Source: Yoonia sp. (GTDB taxonomy: Bacteria; Pseudomonadota; Alphaproteobacteria; Rhodobacterales; Rhodobacteraceae). From it: a DNA stretch of 64,000 bases. Shown here in pieces: positions 1-10,334 of this stretch. The notes below the pieces were generated by a model that saw nothing but the letters and a program-made list of their open reading frames with translations, was not told where the DNA came from and ran no database searches. The DNA lies in the NCBI RefSeq assembly GCF_014859355.1, contig NZ_JACUUJ010000006.1, positions 1 through 64,000 of the forward strand. Direction: 5' to 3'. Position numbers and translations under genes: made by a program. Numbering within the stretch: position 1 is the stretch's first letter; each line of letters starts with the position of its first letter.

Positions 1-110
1 ATGCAGACAAGCAACCGTTAAGGTAAAGACCAACCTCGCTGCGGCAACGCCCCTTGCCGCCACGCGCCAAACGCCTCATATCGCGGGGCATGGAAACACA
101 GGGCCGCAAC

Positions 111-896
111 ATGACACTTCGCCAGAAAACCAACCGGATTCTCGAAACGGCATGGACCCGCAATTTCATCATAGGGGTCATCGTTTTCAACGCGATTATT
201 CTGGGCATGGAAACATCGCAAAGCATCATGTCGCGCGCTGGCGCATTGATCATCTTTCTTGATCGGTTGTGCCTTGCGATTTTCGTGACCGAACTGGCCG
301 CCAAGATGTTTGCCCAAGGCGGCCAGTTTTTCCGCCGCGGCTGGAACATTTTCGATTTCGTTATCGTGGGTGTTGCGCTGGTCCCCGGCAATGGCGGTTT
401 GTCCGTGCTGCGCGCACTGCGTATCCTGCGGGTGCTGCGCGTGATTTCCGTGGTGCCATCCCTACGACGCGTGGTCGAAGGTTTCGTGACCGCCCTGCCC
501 GGCATGGGGTCGGTGTTTCTGCTGATGGGGATCGTGTTCTACATCGGCGCGGTCATGGCGACCAAACTGTTTGGCGACACCTTCCCCGAATGGTTCGGCA
601 CCTTGGGGGCATCGGGCTATTCGCTGTTCCAGATCATGACGCTCGAAAGCTGGTCAATGGGTATCGTCCGCCCCGTGATGGAAGTTTACCCCTACGCCTG
701 GGCGTTTTTCATCCCCTTCATCATGATGACGACCTTCGCGGTGGTGAACCTACTGGTCGGTCTGATCGTCAATTCCATGCAGGACGCCCACGCCGAAGAA
801 AGCAACATCGCCACCGACGCCTATCGCGACGAGGTGCTGGCGAAACTGGCTGCGATCGAGAAGCGGTTGGATGAGAGGGCAAAAGGCGGGCGCTAG
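111..896 (+). CDS. Voltage-gated sodium channel, bacterial NavBac/NaChBac type (ion transporter)
   Basis: S4 segment [20 protein letters not shown] with Arg every third residue; pore/selectivity filter TLESWSM; C-terminal coiled coil. Start chosen at [11 protein letters not shown] at 90 or 54 also possible. Confidence 0.9.
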   Translation: MTLRQKTNRILETAWTRNFIIGVIVFNAIILGMETSQSIMSRAGALIIFLDRLCLAIFVTELAAKMFAQGGQFFRRGWNIFDFVIVGVALVPGNGGLSVLRALRILRVLRVISVVPSLRRVVEGFVTALPGMGSVFLLMGIVFYIGAVMATKLFGDTFPEWFGTLGASGYSLFQIMTLESWSMGIVRPVMEVYPYAWAFFIPFIMMTTFAVVNLLVGLIVNSMQDAHAEESNIATDAYRDEVLAKLAAIEKRLDERAKGGR

Positions 897-2806
897 GCCG
901 TTTTTGTGCCAATCTGCGCAATCCCCAGCACATCCAGCACTTTCGCCTCGATATGCTCTGCATTCATCCCCGCCACGTCATACATCGCCTTGGGGCTAGC
1001 CTGATCAATAAACGTATCGGGCAGCACCATAGAGCGGAATTTCAGCCCGTGATCGAACACGCCTTCGTCGGCCAGCAGTTGCGCCACATGTGACCCGAAC
1101 CCACCCACAGCGCCTTCTTCTATCGTGATCAGCGCCTCGTGATCGGCGGCCAGCTGCAGTATCATGTCGCGGTCCAGCGGTTTTGCGAAACGGGCATCGG
1201 CCACGGTTGGTTTGATCCCCTTTGCGCCCAGCGTCTCGCAGGCGGCCAGCACCTCGGCCAAGCGGGTGCCAAACGACAGGATCGCCACGCGCGCGCCTTC
1301 GCGGATCATCCGGCCCTTACCAATTTCCAGCGGCTGCGCATCTTCGGGAATTTCGACACCCACGCCTTCCCCGCGGGGAAAGCGAAACGCAATCGGTCCC
1401 TCGTCATGCGCCGCTGCCGTGGCAACCATGCGCACCAGTTCCGCCTCGTCCGCGGCAGCCATGACGACGAAACCGGGCAGATTTGAAAGAAAAGCCACGT
1501 CAAAAGACCCCGCGTGGGTCGCCCCATCGGCCCCCACCAGCCCTGCGCGGTCAATCGCGAAACGCACGGGCAGACGCTGTATTGCCACATCATGCACAAC
1601 CTGATCGTAACCGCGTTGCAGAAATGTTGAATACAGCGCGCAAAACGGGCGCAGCCCGCCCGCCGCCATGCCCGCGCTAAACGTTACCGCGTGCTGTTCT
1701 GCAATACCTACGTCAAAACAGCGGCTGGCATAGCGCGCCATGAATTTATCCAGCCCGGTGCCGTCCGGCATGGCCGCTGTGACCGCCACGATTTTCGGAT
1801 CGTCAGCGGCATGTTTGATCAAAGCCTCGGCAAAGACAGCTGTGTAAGACGGCGCATTGCTGGGTGTTTTTTTCTGTTTGCCAGTGACAACATCAAACTT
1901 GGCCGTGGCATGCCCCTTGTCGCGCGCACCCTCGGCGGGGCCATAGCCTTTGCCCTTTTTCGTGATTGCATGAATCAAAATGGGGCCATCGGCGCGGGCC
2001 TTGACAGTGCGCAACACCGACAAAAGCTGGTCCATGTCATGCCCGTCAATTGGCCCGACATAGGAAAAGCCCAGTTCCTCGAACATGGTCCCGCCCACGG
2101 TCATGTGTTTCAGCATATCCTTGGCGCGCTTTGCGCCTTCGCGGAACGGGGGCGGCAGCAGCGACACCGCGCCCTTGGCCGCCGCCTTGAATTCCTGAAA
2201 AGGTGCGCCGGCATATAGCCGCGACAAATAGGCCGACATCGCACCGGTTGGCGGGGCAATCGACATTTCATTGTCGTTCAGGATCACGATCAGCCGCTTG
2301 CCCAGATGACCCGCGTTGTTCATCGCCTCGTAAGCCATGCCGGCCGACATCGCACCATCACCGATCACGGCAATCGCATCGCCACCCCCCGCACCAAGAT
2401 CGCGCGCCACAACAAAGCCGAGTGCTGCCGAAATAGACGTGCTGGAATGGGCCGCGCCGAATGGGTCATAGGGGCTTTCGGATCGTTTGGTGAACCCGCT
2501 CAGCCCCCCTTCCATGCGCAGGGTGCGGATACGGTCGCGCCTGCCGGTCAGGATTTTGTGCGGATAACACTGGTGCGACACATCCCAGATGATCTTGTCC
2601 TTGGGCGCATCAAATACGGCGTGCAGCGCCACGGTCAGTTCGACAACACCCAGCCCCGCCCCCAGATGCCCGCCGGTTTCAGACACCGCCGCAATGGTTT
2701 CGGTGCGCAGATCGTCGGCCAGATGGCGCAACTCGTCATCTGACATCGCTTTCATGTCCGCAGGTGTATGAACCCGGTCAAGGGTGGGTGTCTTGGATTG
2801 GTCCAT
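893..2806 (-). CDS. dxs: 1-deoxy-D-xylulose-5-phosphate synthase
   Basis: 637 aa; [33 protein letters not shown] and [18 protein letters not shown] (TPP-binding) motifs; followed by ispA-xseB order. Confidence 0.97.
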   Translation of the reverse strand: MDQSKTPTLDRVHTPADMKAMSDDELRHLADDLRTETIAAVSETGGHLGAGLGVVELTVALHAVFDAPKDKIIWDVSHQCYPHKILTGRRDRIRTLRMEGGLSGFTKRSESPYDPFGAAHSSTSISAALGFVVARDLGAGGGDAIAVIGDGAMSAGMAYEAMNNAGHLGKRLIVILNDNEMSIAPPTGAMSAYLSRLYAGAPFQEFKAAAKGAVSLLPPPFREGAKRAKDMLKHMTVGGTMFEELGFSYVGPIDGHDMDQLLSVLRTVKARADGPILIHAITKKGKGYGPAEGARDKGHATAKFDVVTGKQKKTPSNAPSYTAVFAEALIKHAADDPKIVAVTAAMPDGTGLDKFMARYASRCFDVGIAEQHAVTFSAGMAAGGLRPFCALYSTFLQRGYDQVVHDVAIQRLPVRFAIDRAGLVGADGATHAGSFDVAFLSNLPGFVVMAAADEAELVRMVATAAAHDEGPIAFRFPRGEGVGVEIPEDAQPLEIGKGRMIREGARVAILSFGTRLAEVLAACETLGAKGIKPTVADARFAKPLDRDMILQLAADHEALITIEEGAVGGFGSHVAQLLADEGVFDHGLKFRSMVLPDTFIDQASPKAMYDVAGMNAEHIEAKVLDVLGIAQIGTKTA

Positions 2807-2820
2807 CTCCTGCGGCCTTC

Positions 2821-3702
2821 TTAGTATGTCCGCGCAATCACAAAGCGCGCGGCGTCTTTCATTGTTTCTGCGTCGTCACCATAGACAGATAGCGCATCGC
2901 AGGCCTCTTGCACCAGTTCTGCCGCGCGACTTTTCGCCCCGTCAAGGCCCAGCAGCGACACGAACGTTGCCTTGCCCGCCGCCGCATCCTTGCCCACGGC
3001 CTTGCCCACAGCAGTGGCATCGCCGGTCACATCCAGCACGTCATCCCAAATCTGAAACGCCAGACCCAGCGCGCGCCCATAAATGGCCATGGGTTCGCGC
3101 GCCGCGTCTGCCATGTGCGGCCCAACCAGCGCCGACCAAGAAATCAGCGCGCCGGTCTTGCCCGCCTGTAATGCGATGATCTGCTCAAGGCTCAGCGGGG
3201 CATCCGCCGTTTCCGCCGCAATATCAGACGCCTGCCCACCGACCATGCCACGCACGCCCGCTGCATGGGCCAGCGTCATGACCAGATGCAGCTTGGCGCG
3301 ATCGGCACATTCTACCTGCGTCAGCAATTCAAACGCCAGGGCCTGCAATCCATCACCGGCCAGAACGGCGGTCGCCTGATCCCACTTTACATGAACGGTC
3401 GGCCGCCCGCGCCGCAGATCATCGTCATCCATGCATGGCAGATCATCATGGATCAGCGAATAGGCGTGAATACATTCGATCGCTGCCGCCGCGCCCGCAG
3501 CCGCCACCGGGCTGATACCATGCAGTCGCGCTGTTTCAAGCGCCAAAAAGGCCCGCAAACCCTTGCCCCCGGCAACCGCATAAAGCATTGCCTCGGGAAC
3601 AATACCGTCCAGCCCGCTTAATGCAAAACCGATGCGCGCTTCGGCCACTTGCGATGCTTGCGCCAATGACTGTTGCAGCCCAAGGCCTAGCGTATCACGC
3701 AT
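2821..3702 (-). CDS. ispA: Polyprenyl synthetase / farnesyl diphosphate synthase
   Basis: [20 protein letters not shown] (first Asp-rich motif) and [12 protein letters not shown] (second). Start at MRDTLGLGL overlaps the xseB stop. Confidence 0.95.
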   Translation of the reverse strand: MRDTLGLGLQQSLAQASQVAEARIGFALSGLDGIVPEAMLYAVAGGKGLRAFLALETARLHGISPVAAAGAAAAIECIHAYSLIHDDLPCMDDDDLRRGRPTVHVKWDQATAVLAGDGLQALAFELLTQVECADRAKLHLVMTLAHAAGVRGMVGGQASDIAAETADAPLSLEQIIALQAGKTGALISWSALVGPHMADAAREPMAIYGRALGLAFQIWDDVLDVTGDATAVGKAVGKDAAAGKATFVSLLGLDGAKSRAAELVQEACDALSVYGDDAETMKDAARFVIARTY

Positions 3703-3928
3703 CAAGCGGGGCCGTTCCTTTGGGTTCACCATTCTCGCCCAATGTGATCTTGGCGACCTTTTCCTCGGCCTCTTTCAACTTCGCTGCACAGCGCGCTTTC
3801 AATGCAGCGCCCCGTTCATAAAGCGCGATACTTTCTTCCAGCGCGACATCACCCCGCTCCAACTGGCCGACCACCGCCTCCAATTCCTTCATGGCGTCTT
3901 CAAAGCTCATTTCATCAACGTCGCTCAT
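3695..3928 (-). CDS. xseB: Exodeoxyribonuclease VII small subunit
   Basis: 77 aa; SFEDAMKELEAVVGQLERGDVALEESIALYERG is the family signature; directly upstream of ispA. Confidence 0.95.
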   Translation of the reverse strand: MSDVDEMSFEDAMKELEAVVGQLERGDVALEESIALYERGAALKARCAAKLKEAEEKVAKITLGENGEPKGTAPLDA

Positions 3929-4848
3929 CGGCCTCTTTCCTCCAGAACTTTCACATGCGCCGCCGCAGAGGCGCCCAGCGCCCCAAGGTCATAACCACCT
4001 TCCAGCGCGGACACAACGCGGCCCTGACAATGGATATCTGCCAGATCACAAAGTTTTCCAGTCACCCATGCAAAATCATCAGGCGTCAGGTTCATGCTTG
4101 CCAAAGGATCATCGCGATGCGCATCGAACCCGGCGGAAATCAGCAAAAGCTGCGGCGCGAAATCATCGACACGGGGCAAAACCAACCGTTTCATCACATC
4201 GCGAAACACCTTTGATCCGGTGCCTGCGGGCAGGGGCACGTTCAGCACATTACCCACGCCGGTTTCATCCGCCGCCCCCGTGCCGGGATACAACGGCGAC
4301 TGATGCGTCGAACAAAACAGGATGCGCGGGTCGTCTTCAACCTGATCCTGCGTGCCGTTGCCGTGATGCACGTCGAAATCAACGATCGCGACCCGTTTCA
4401 GCCCGTGATGGTCTAGCGCATGTTTCGCCCCGATGGCCACATTGCCAAAGAAACAAAACCCCATCGCCGTTTCGCGTTCTGCATGGTGTCCAGGCGGGCG
4501 GACGGCGGCAAAGGCATTGGCCGCTTCGCCACCCAACACCATATCAACCGCGCGCACCATGCCACCAACAGCGCGAAACGCCGCTTGCAATGTGCCAACT
4601 GACATATGCGTGTCCGCATCCAAAGACCGCCAGCCCAATGCTGGGGCCGCCGAACGGATCGCGGCCAGATGCGCCCTTGGATGGCAACGCAGAATATCGT
4701 CATCGGCGGCCAACGGTGCCTTGACGCGCAGCAGGTCCAACCCTTCAAGCGCACCCAGAACCGCATCAAGCCGGGCCACCTGTTCAGGATGACCGGGCGG
4801 CGTGACGTGGTTCAGACAATCTTTATGCGTCACCAATGCCGTCGTCAT
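3925..4848 (-). CDS. Histone deacetylase family protein (acetoin utilization/acetylpolyamine deacetylase-like)
   Basis: RPPGHHAERETAMGFCFFGNVAIGAKHA, IVDFDVHHGNGTQD, LISAGFDAHRDDPL motifs. Start at MTTALVTHKDC preferred over the ORF-track start at 4926. Confidence 0.93.
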   Translation of the reverse strand: MTTALVTHKDCLNHVTPPGHPEQVARLDAVLGALEGLDLLRVKAPLAADDDILRCHPRAHLAAIRSAAPALGWRSLDADTHMSVGTLQAAFRAVGGMVRAVDMVLGGEAANAFAAVRPPGHHAERETAMGFCFFGNVAIGAKHALDHHGLKRVAIVDFDVHHGNGTQDQVEDDPRILFCSTHQSPLYPGTGAADETGVGNVLNVPLPAGTGSKVFRDVMKRLVLPRVDDFAPQLLLISAGFDAHRDDPLASMNLTPDDFAWVTGKLCDLADIHCQGRVVSALEGGYDLGALGASAAAHVKVLEERGR

Positions 4849-4896
4849 CGCCGGACATCCCCCTGTCATTCCAAATGCCCCGCTTCTTCCGAGCAT

Positions 4897-4920
4897 GAAT
4901 ATCCCCGCCGGAGGCAGGCG
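4897..4920. repeat. Dispersed intergenic element gaatatccccgccggaggcaggcg
   Basis: Shares AAATAT/AATATC + CCGCCGGAGGC with 35544..35565; related GC-rich element at 12536..12580. Confidence 0.5.
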
Positions 4921-4926
4921 CACCAA

Positions 4927-5628
4927 TCATTCAGGGGCCAGCATATACCCCGCACCGCGAACCGTTTGCAAATAGCGCGGTTGCTTTGGGTCTGTTTCGA
5001 TCTTGCGTCGCAGTCGGGTAATCTGCACATCCACCGCACGTTCCTGCGTTTGCTCGCCTGAACGGCTCAACTCCTCGACCAGAAGTGCGCGGGTGACAGG
5101 TTCTCCTGGGCGGCCAGAGAAAATACGCATCAAATGGCTTTCGGTGGCTGTCAGCCGAATAATTTCATCGCCCTGCCACATTTCACCGCGTGCAATATCA
5201 TAGCGGATGGGGCCAAGGTTCAGCACTTTGGGTGCGATGACCACGGGTTCAGCAGCAGGCATCCGGCGCAGGATTGCGTTGATGCGTAACAACAATTCCT
5301 TCGGCTCGAAGGGCTTTGACAAGTAATCGTCCGCGCCGGCTTCCAGCCCTGAAATGCGGTCACCGGTTTCGCCCTTGGCGGTCAACAACATGATCGGGGT
5401 TGTAATGGTCTGGCGCAGGTCGCGGCACAGCGCGATACCGTCTTCGCCCGGCATCATCACGTCCAGCACGATCAGATCAAATTCCAGCCCCGACAAAACC
5501 CGCCTGGCATGGGCGGCATCACGTGCTGTGCTTACCAGAAATCCGCTGCGGATCAGAAACTTTTGCAGCAGGCCGCGAATGCGTTCATCATCATCTACGA
5601 TCAACAGGTGGGCATCATCTGCGCTCAT
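4927..5628 (-). CDS. petR: OmpR-family response regulator, PetR-like
   Basis: Receiver domain (VDDDERIRGLLQKFL, DLIVLDVMMPGEDG, LLTAKG, KPFEPKELLLRI) plus winged helix (RLRRKIETDPKQPRYLQTVRGAGYML); ATGA overlap with upstream MarR gene, no adjacent histidine kinase. Confidence 0.85.
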   Translation of the reverse strand: MSADDAHLLIVDDDERIRGLLQKFLIRSGFLVSTARDAAHARRVLSGLEFDLIVLDVMMPGEDGIALCRDLRQTITTPIMLLTAKGETGDRISGLEAGADDYLSKPFEPKELLLRINAILRRMPAAEPVVIAPKVLNLGPIRYDIARGEMWQGDEIIRLTATESHLMRIFSGRPGEPVTRALLVEELSRSGEQTQERAVDVQITRLRRKIETDPKQPRYLQTVRGAGYMLAPE

Positions 5629-6131
5629 TCCGGTTTGTCCTTCATCGCTTCGTATTGACGGCGTGTTTCGTCGTCCATCATCGCCTCCAACACCTGCCGG
5701 AAACCGGCCACCGCTGCGGGGCCAGCGGCGCGGTAAGCGCTGCGCATCCGGTCACGCTGTGCATTGGACAGCTCGCGTTCCAGCGCAGCACCTTTTGGGG
5801 TCAGATGCAAAAGCCGCTCACGCTTGTCCTGCTTCCCAACGGTGCTTGTTACCAAATCGTCTTCGATCAATGCGCGCAAGACACGATTCAGCGATTGCTT
5901 TGTAACGCCAAGAATTGACAAGAGATTGTTCACAGTCGTTCCCGGGCTGCGGTGGATAAAGTGCAGTGCACGGTGATGCGCGCGTCCATAGCCCTGTTCG
6001 GCAAGGATCCGATCAGGATCGGCGGTAAACCCGCGATAGGCGAAAAACATCGCCTCGATCCCTTTGCGCAACTGTTCATCTGTCAAAAACAGCAGGCTTT
6101 GCCCCATCTGCGGCTGCAAACCTTCGGCCAT
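5625..6131 (-). CDS. petP: MarR-family transcriptional regulator, PetP-like
   Basis: 168 aa winged-helix: LHFIHRSPGTTVNNLLSILGVTKQSLNRVLRALIEDDLV...KQDKRERLLHLTPKG; coupled to petR-like gene. Confidence 0.8.
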   Translation of the reverse strand: MAEGLQPQMGQSLLFLTDEQLRKGIEAMFFAYRGFTADPDRILAEQGYGRAHHRALHFIHRSPGTTVNNLLSILGVTKQSLNRVLRALIEDDLVTSTVGKQDKRERLLHLTPKGAALERELSNAQRDRMRSAYRAAGPAAVAGFRQVLEAMMDDETRRQYEAMKDKPE

Positions 6132-6278
6132 CAGGTGTCTCCTTCAATTCTGCCATGACAATAAGTCAGCTTTATTGACATTCCAAGAATCAACTGTTAG
6201 CGATTTACCTCAGATACGCAATATTATGTCTACTTTTGACCATAACGCGTAATAAATGCAAATCCAGAGAGGAACACG

Positions 6279-7148
6279 ATGGCTGGTGCATACGACGACA
6301 GAGACGGCAAAATCTGGATGGATGGCCAATTGATCGATTGGCGTAGCGCCAAGGTCCATATCCTGACCCATGCAATGCACTATGCGTCTTCCGTATTCGA
6401 GGGCGAGCGGTGCTACAACGGTAAGATCTTTAAATCACGCGCTCATTCCGAACGGCTGATCCAGTCAGGCAAGCTGATCGATTTTGACATCCCCTATACC
6501 GTCGATGAAATCGAAGCCGCCAAAACCGCCGCTCTTGAAGCGAATGGTCTGAAAGATGCCTATGTGCGCCCCCTGGCATGGCGTGGTTCCGGCGAAGACA
6601 TGGGCGTTGCGGCTGCACGCAACCCGGTGCATCTGGCTGTCGCCGTATGGGAATGGGGCAATTACTACGGCGACGCAAAAACGCGCGGCGCCAAGCTGGA
6701 CATCGCCAAATGGAAGCGCCCAAGCCCTGAAACGGCCCCGTCACAGGCCAAGGCGGCGGGCCTTTACATGATTGCCACAATGTCCAAACACGCCGCCGAA
6801 GCAAAGGGATGTTCAGACGCCATGATGTTTGACTATCGCGGATATGTGGCTGAAGCGACAGGTGCCAATATCTTTTTCGTCAAGGACGGCGAAGTGCATA
6901 CGCCAAAGCCAGATGCATTCTTGAACGGGCTGACCCGGCAAACGGTTATCGGGATGCTGCAAGCGCATGATATAAAGGTCCATGAACGCGTGATCATGCC
7001 CGATGAACTGGAAGGTTTCCAGCAATGCTGGCTGACCGGCACCGCCGCCGAAGTGACACCAGTGGGCCAGATCGGCGACTATCATTTCGAAGTCGGCCAG
7101 ATGACAAAAGATATTTCGGCCGAATACGAAAAACTGGTGCGGTCCTGA
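6279..7148 (+). CDS. ilvE: Branched-chain amino acid aminotransferase
   Basis: HAMHYASSVFEGERCY, YVRPLAWRG, VAEATGANIFFVKDGEVHTP, fold-type IV PLP motifs; RBS agagagg upstream. Confidence 0.95.
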   Translation: MAGAYDDRDGKIWMDGQLIDWRSAKVHILTHAMHYASSVFEGERCYNGKIFKSRAHSERLIQSGKLIDFDIPYTVDEIEAAKTAALEANGLKDAYVRPLAWRGSGEDMGVAAARNPVHLAVAVWEWGNYYGDAKTRGAKLDIAKWKRPSPETAPSQAKAAGLYMIATMSKHAAEAKGCSDAMMFDYRGYVAEATGANIFFVKDGEVHTPKPDAFLNGLTRQTVIGMLQAHDIKVHERVIMPDELEGFQQCWLTGTAAEVTPVGQIGDYHFEVGQMTKDISAEYEKLVRS

Positions 7149-7154
7149 TACAGA

Positions 7155-7182
7155 ATACCCGTCCGATTGATCGGACGGGTAT
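7155..7182 (+). terminator. Perfect 13-bp stem inverted repeat downstream of ilvE (ATACCCGTCCGAT-TG-ATCGGACGGGTAT)
   Basis: Read directly; lies 6 nt after the ilvE stop; no strong T-run follows. Confidence 0.6.
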
Positions 7183-7261
7183 CGCCTTAAACTGGCAAGC
7201 GATTCGTCAGACGCCATTCACCAGCCCCAAAATGGCCGGGCCAGCCAATCATGGCGCAATT

Positions 7262-7444
7262 TTATTGATGCGCCAACCGCAGGAAATGCATGACGCGGGG
7301 TGCCTGCGTGCGCATGCGCGGACGTCGCTGTAACGCGACACTGGCCTTGCTGGGCATGGCACTCAGTTTGATCGCAAACATCCAACCCGGCGCACTGTCA
7401 CGCGGCAAGGTGGCCCGATCCAGTTTATGCTTTTGAATATGCAT
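7262..7444 (-). CDS. Small hypothetical protein (60 aa)
   Basis: Good Shine-Dalgarno (GGGAGGAAG) about 5 nt upstream of ATG; divergent from the 7635 gene; no homology recognised. Confidence 0.5.
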   Translation of the reverse strand: MHIQKHKLDRATLPRDSAPGWMFAIKLSAMPSKASVALQRRPRMRTQAPRVMHFLRLAHQ

Positions 7445-7634
7445 ATCTTCCTCCCTTTCGGTCTGTCATCATAGCACAATGCGCACGAACTTTTTCTGAA
7501 AAATGGCCTGTATACGCCCACACAATGCCACAAATCACCGATATTTGATGATTGTCCGGCATCAACTTTGAAGTGTTTTTTAGATTAAGGTTTGATCTCT
7601 GGCATGTGACTGTGTGATTACCTTTGTTTAACGA

Positions 7635-8273
7635 GTGTTTGTTTTTATGTCCCATCCAACCGCCGAAACGCCGCGTGCGTATCAGGATTCGCCTGCGTCA
7701 TCGATGTCGACGTTATTACGTATCCTGAAATCCGCACCCCAAGACCTTTGGCTTGACACGATTCGTCGTGCCAAACCGCGCGTCCATGACGAATTGGTCT
7801 TTTGGATGCTGAACCAGACAGAATGTGATTTTGCTGTCGCAGCACATGCATTCTATCACAGTGATCCTGCCCATTATCTGGATGACCCGCGCCCGTTGCC
7901 GCCGCACCCGGCACCCGGCCAGACCTTTGCCCAAGTTCTGATCAACTGGGACAAAGGTTATTACCGCACCCACAAACTGCAACTGGAACTGCGCGATGTT
8001 CATCCGCGCACCGTCGCCGGGCTCAATCAAAAATCAATGGCGCGGCCGCGTGGGTCGCTGCCTTTTGCAATTCCGGCCCGGTTTTTGGACCCTTGGGGCG
8101 GCAAACCCATTGCCCTTCCGCCCTATTTGTCGCCCGATGACGCCATTCATCTCTGGCCGATCTATGCTGCACTGCAACTGCGCGTGCCAGATGATCCCCC
8201 AGGCCTGCCGCGCCAGATTGCCAAAGCCCGCAAGGCCATTGGGCTGTTCAGCTTTCGCACACGCCGGTCCTAA
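7635..8273 (+). CDS. Hypothetical protein (212 aa)
   Basis: Long ORF with typical codon use; actual start may be MSHPTAETPRAY at 7647. No recognised domain. Confidence 0.7.
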   Translation: MFVFMSHPTAETPRAYQDSPASSMSTLLRILKSAPQDLWLDTIRRAKPRVHDELVFWMLNQTECDFAVAAHAFYHSDPAHYLDDPRPLPPHPAPGQTFAQVLINWDKGYYRTHKLQLELRDVHPRTVAGLNQKSMARPRGSLPFAIPARFLDPWGGKPIALPPYLSPDDAIHLWPIYAALQLRVPDDPPGLPRQIAKARKAIGLFSFRTRRS

Positions 8274-9190
8274 GACCCTGTTCCACCTGTTGCCTTGCGT
8301 TGCTGGGCACGCTGCAAACCCAACTGGCGTTCGCGCCAGATGATCAGAACCCCTGCGGCAATTACAATCCCCGCACCAACCAGCATGGTGCGGGTCGGCA
8401 CCTCGTCAAAGACGAAATACCCGATGATCAGCGCCAGGATCATAGAAGAATAATCAAACGGCGCCACCAATGACGCATCGGCGAAACGATAGCTGGAGGT
8501 CAGGAAAATCTGCCCGACGCCCCCTGCCAACCCGGCCATGATCAGCAGCGCGGCCATTTGCCATGATGGCACCGCCCAACCCCATGGCAGTGTCAACAAA
8601 GACAACAAAGACGACGTGACCGTAAACCAGAACACGATTGCGGCTGTTGTTTCGGTCGCGACCAGTTTGCGCACAAAAACCTGCGCAAGCGCCGCCAAAA
8701 CCGCGCCCATCAGAACGACAACCGCCCCCAGGGTTTCAGATGAATCGAGCGATGCCCCCACCGACAACCGTGGCGACAACACAATCAGCACCCCCACCAT
8801 GCCCAGCGCGACGGCCCCCAGACGAAAGGCCCGCACGTTCTCGTTCAGGAACATCGCCGCAAAAACCACAACCAGCAGCGGCGCTGCATAGCCGATGGCC
8901 GTCACTTCGGGTAGCGGCAACAGGCCAAGGCCGGCAAACCCCAACCCCATTGCGCAGGTGCCCACCAACCCACGCCAGACATGACCCATCGGGTTGTGCA
9001 CTTTCCAGCCGTGGCGCAATTCGCCCCGAATGGCCAGCCAACCCAGGATCACCGGCAATGCGAAAAACGATCGAAAGAACACCGCCTGCCCCGGTGGCAC
9101 CACATCGGACGCAGCCTTGATCAGGCTGGCCATCGCCATGAACATGCAAACAGACATGACCTTGAACAGGATGCCGCGCAACGGTTGCAT
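8270..9190 (-). CDS. EamA/DMT-superfamily transporter
   Basis: Multiple TM helices in two repeats (…VMSVCMFMAMASLIKAASDVVPPGQAVFFRSFFALPVI…); start MQPLRGIL with AAAGGAA upstream. Confidence 0.9.
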   Translation of the reverse strand: MQPLRGILFKVMSVCMFMAMASLIKAASDVVPPGQAVFFRSFFALPVILGWLAIRGELRHGWKVHNPMGHVWRGLVGTCAMGLGFAGLGLLPLPEVTAIGYAAPLLVVVFAAMFLNENVRAFRLGAVALGMVGVLIVLSPRLSVGASLDSSETLGAVVVLMGAVLAALAQVFVRKLVATETTAAIVFWFTVTSSLLSLLTLPWGWAVPSWQMAALLIMAGLAGGVGQIFLTSSYRFADASLVAPFDYSSMILALIIGYFVFDEVPTRTMLVGAGIVIAAGVLIIWRERQLGLQRAQQRKATGGTGS

Positions 9191-9304
9191 TTTTTTCCTT
9201 TGTTCAGGCGGGTGCGACGATAAAGCTGGTGCAGTGAAACCTTTTTCGCTTGCGACTTCCAGCGCGAACGTGTCGGGTAGACAAAATCGAGCAAGAAGAA
9301 GTGT

Positions 9305-10330
9305 ATGAACGAAAATACCCAAGAGCCGTCAAACATGTCACCCCGCGACTGGGTGCAGGTTCTGGCAAAATATCGCGAACCAAGCAATCTTCGAAGCAGC
9401 TTTGAATTAGGTGTCAGCCTTGTGCCCTTTGTGGTGCTATGGGTGCTGGCCTGCTGGATTGCGCAATACAGTTACCTTGGCGCGTTTCTGATGTCTGCGT
9501 TGAACGGGCTTTTCCTGCTGCGACTGTTCTGTATCCAGCATGATTGCGGGCATGGCTCGTTTTTCGGCAACCGCACCGTCAGCGATTGGATCGGGCGGGG
9601 ATTGGGCGTTGTCACACTGACCCCTTATGATGTCTGGCGGCGCACCCATTCGATCCACCATAGCCATGCGGGTGACCTCGACAAACGCGGTATCGGTGAT
9701 GTGATGACCCTCACTGTCGAGGAATATCATCAAAAGACGCCGTTTGGCCGTTTTCTTTACCGCGCTTACCGGCATCCGCTGGTGATGTTCGGGCTGGGGC
9801 CGACCTATCTGTTCTTCTTGCAAAACCGCCTGCCAACGGGGCTGATGAAACAAGGGCACAAATACTGGATCAGCGCGATGGGCACCAATGCCGCCATCGC
9901 CATCATCCTGGCCATGATTGTCTGGCTCGGGGGCTGGCAGGCGCTGTTTCTTGTATTTTTACCAACAACGTTGATCGCGGCTTCGATCGGGGTCTGGCTT
10001 TTCTATGTCCAGCACCAATTCGAAACGACCCATTGGGAACAAGCCCCGGACTGGCAGTTGCACGACGCCGCACTGCACGGCAGTTCGCACTATGACCTAC
10101 CACCTATCCTGCGCTGGTTTTCCGCCAATATCGGCATCCACCATGTGCATCACCTTTATGCCCGTATCCCGTTCTATCGGCTACCCGAGGTGCTGCGCGA
10201 CCATCAAGAGCTTGTCGAATGTAGCCGCATGACCCTGATCCAAAGCTTTAAATGCGCCAGCCTTGACCTGTGGGATGCAAAATCGCGGCGGTTGGTGTCA
10301 TTCGCAACCGCACGCCGCAGTGCCGCCTGA
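9305..10330 (+). CDS. Membrane fatty acid desaturase
   Basis: Three histidine boxes: HDCGHGSFF, HSIHHSHAGD, GIHHVHHLYARIP. Confidence 0.92.
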   Translation: MNENTQEPSNMSPRDWVQVLAKYREPSNLRSSFELGVSLVPFVVLWVLACWIAQYSYLGAFLMSALNGLFLLRLFCIQHDCGHGSFFGNRTVSDWIGRGLGVVTLTPYDVWRRTHSIHHSHAGDLDKRGIGDVMTLTVEEYHQKTPFGRFLYRAYRHPLVMFGLGPTYLFFLQNRLPTGLMKQGHKYWISAMGTNAAIAIILAMIVWLGGWQALFLVFLPTTLIAASIGVWLFYVQHQFETTHWEQAPDWQLHDAALHGSSHYDLPPILRWFSANIGIHHVHHLYARIPFYRLPEVLRDHQELVECSRMTLIQSFKCASLDLWDAKSRRLVSFATARRSAA

Positions 10331-10334
10331 TATG

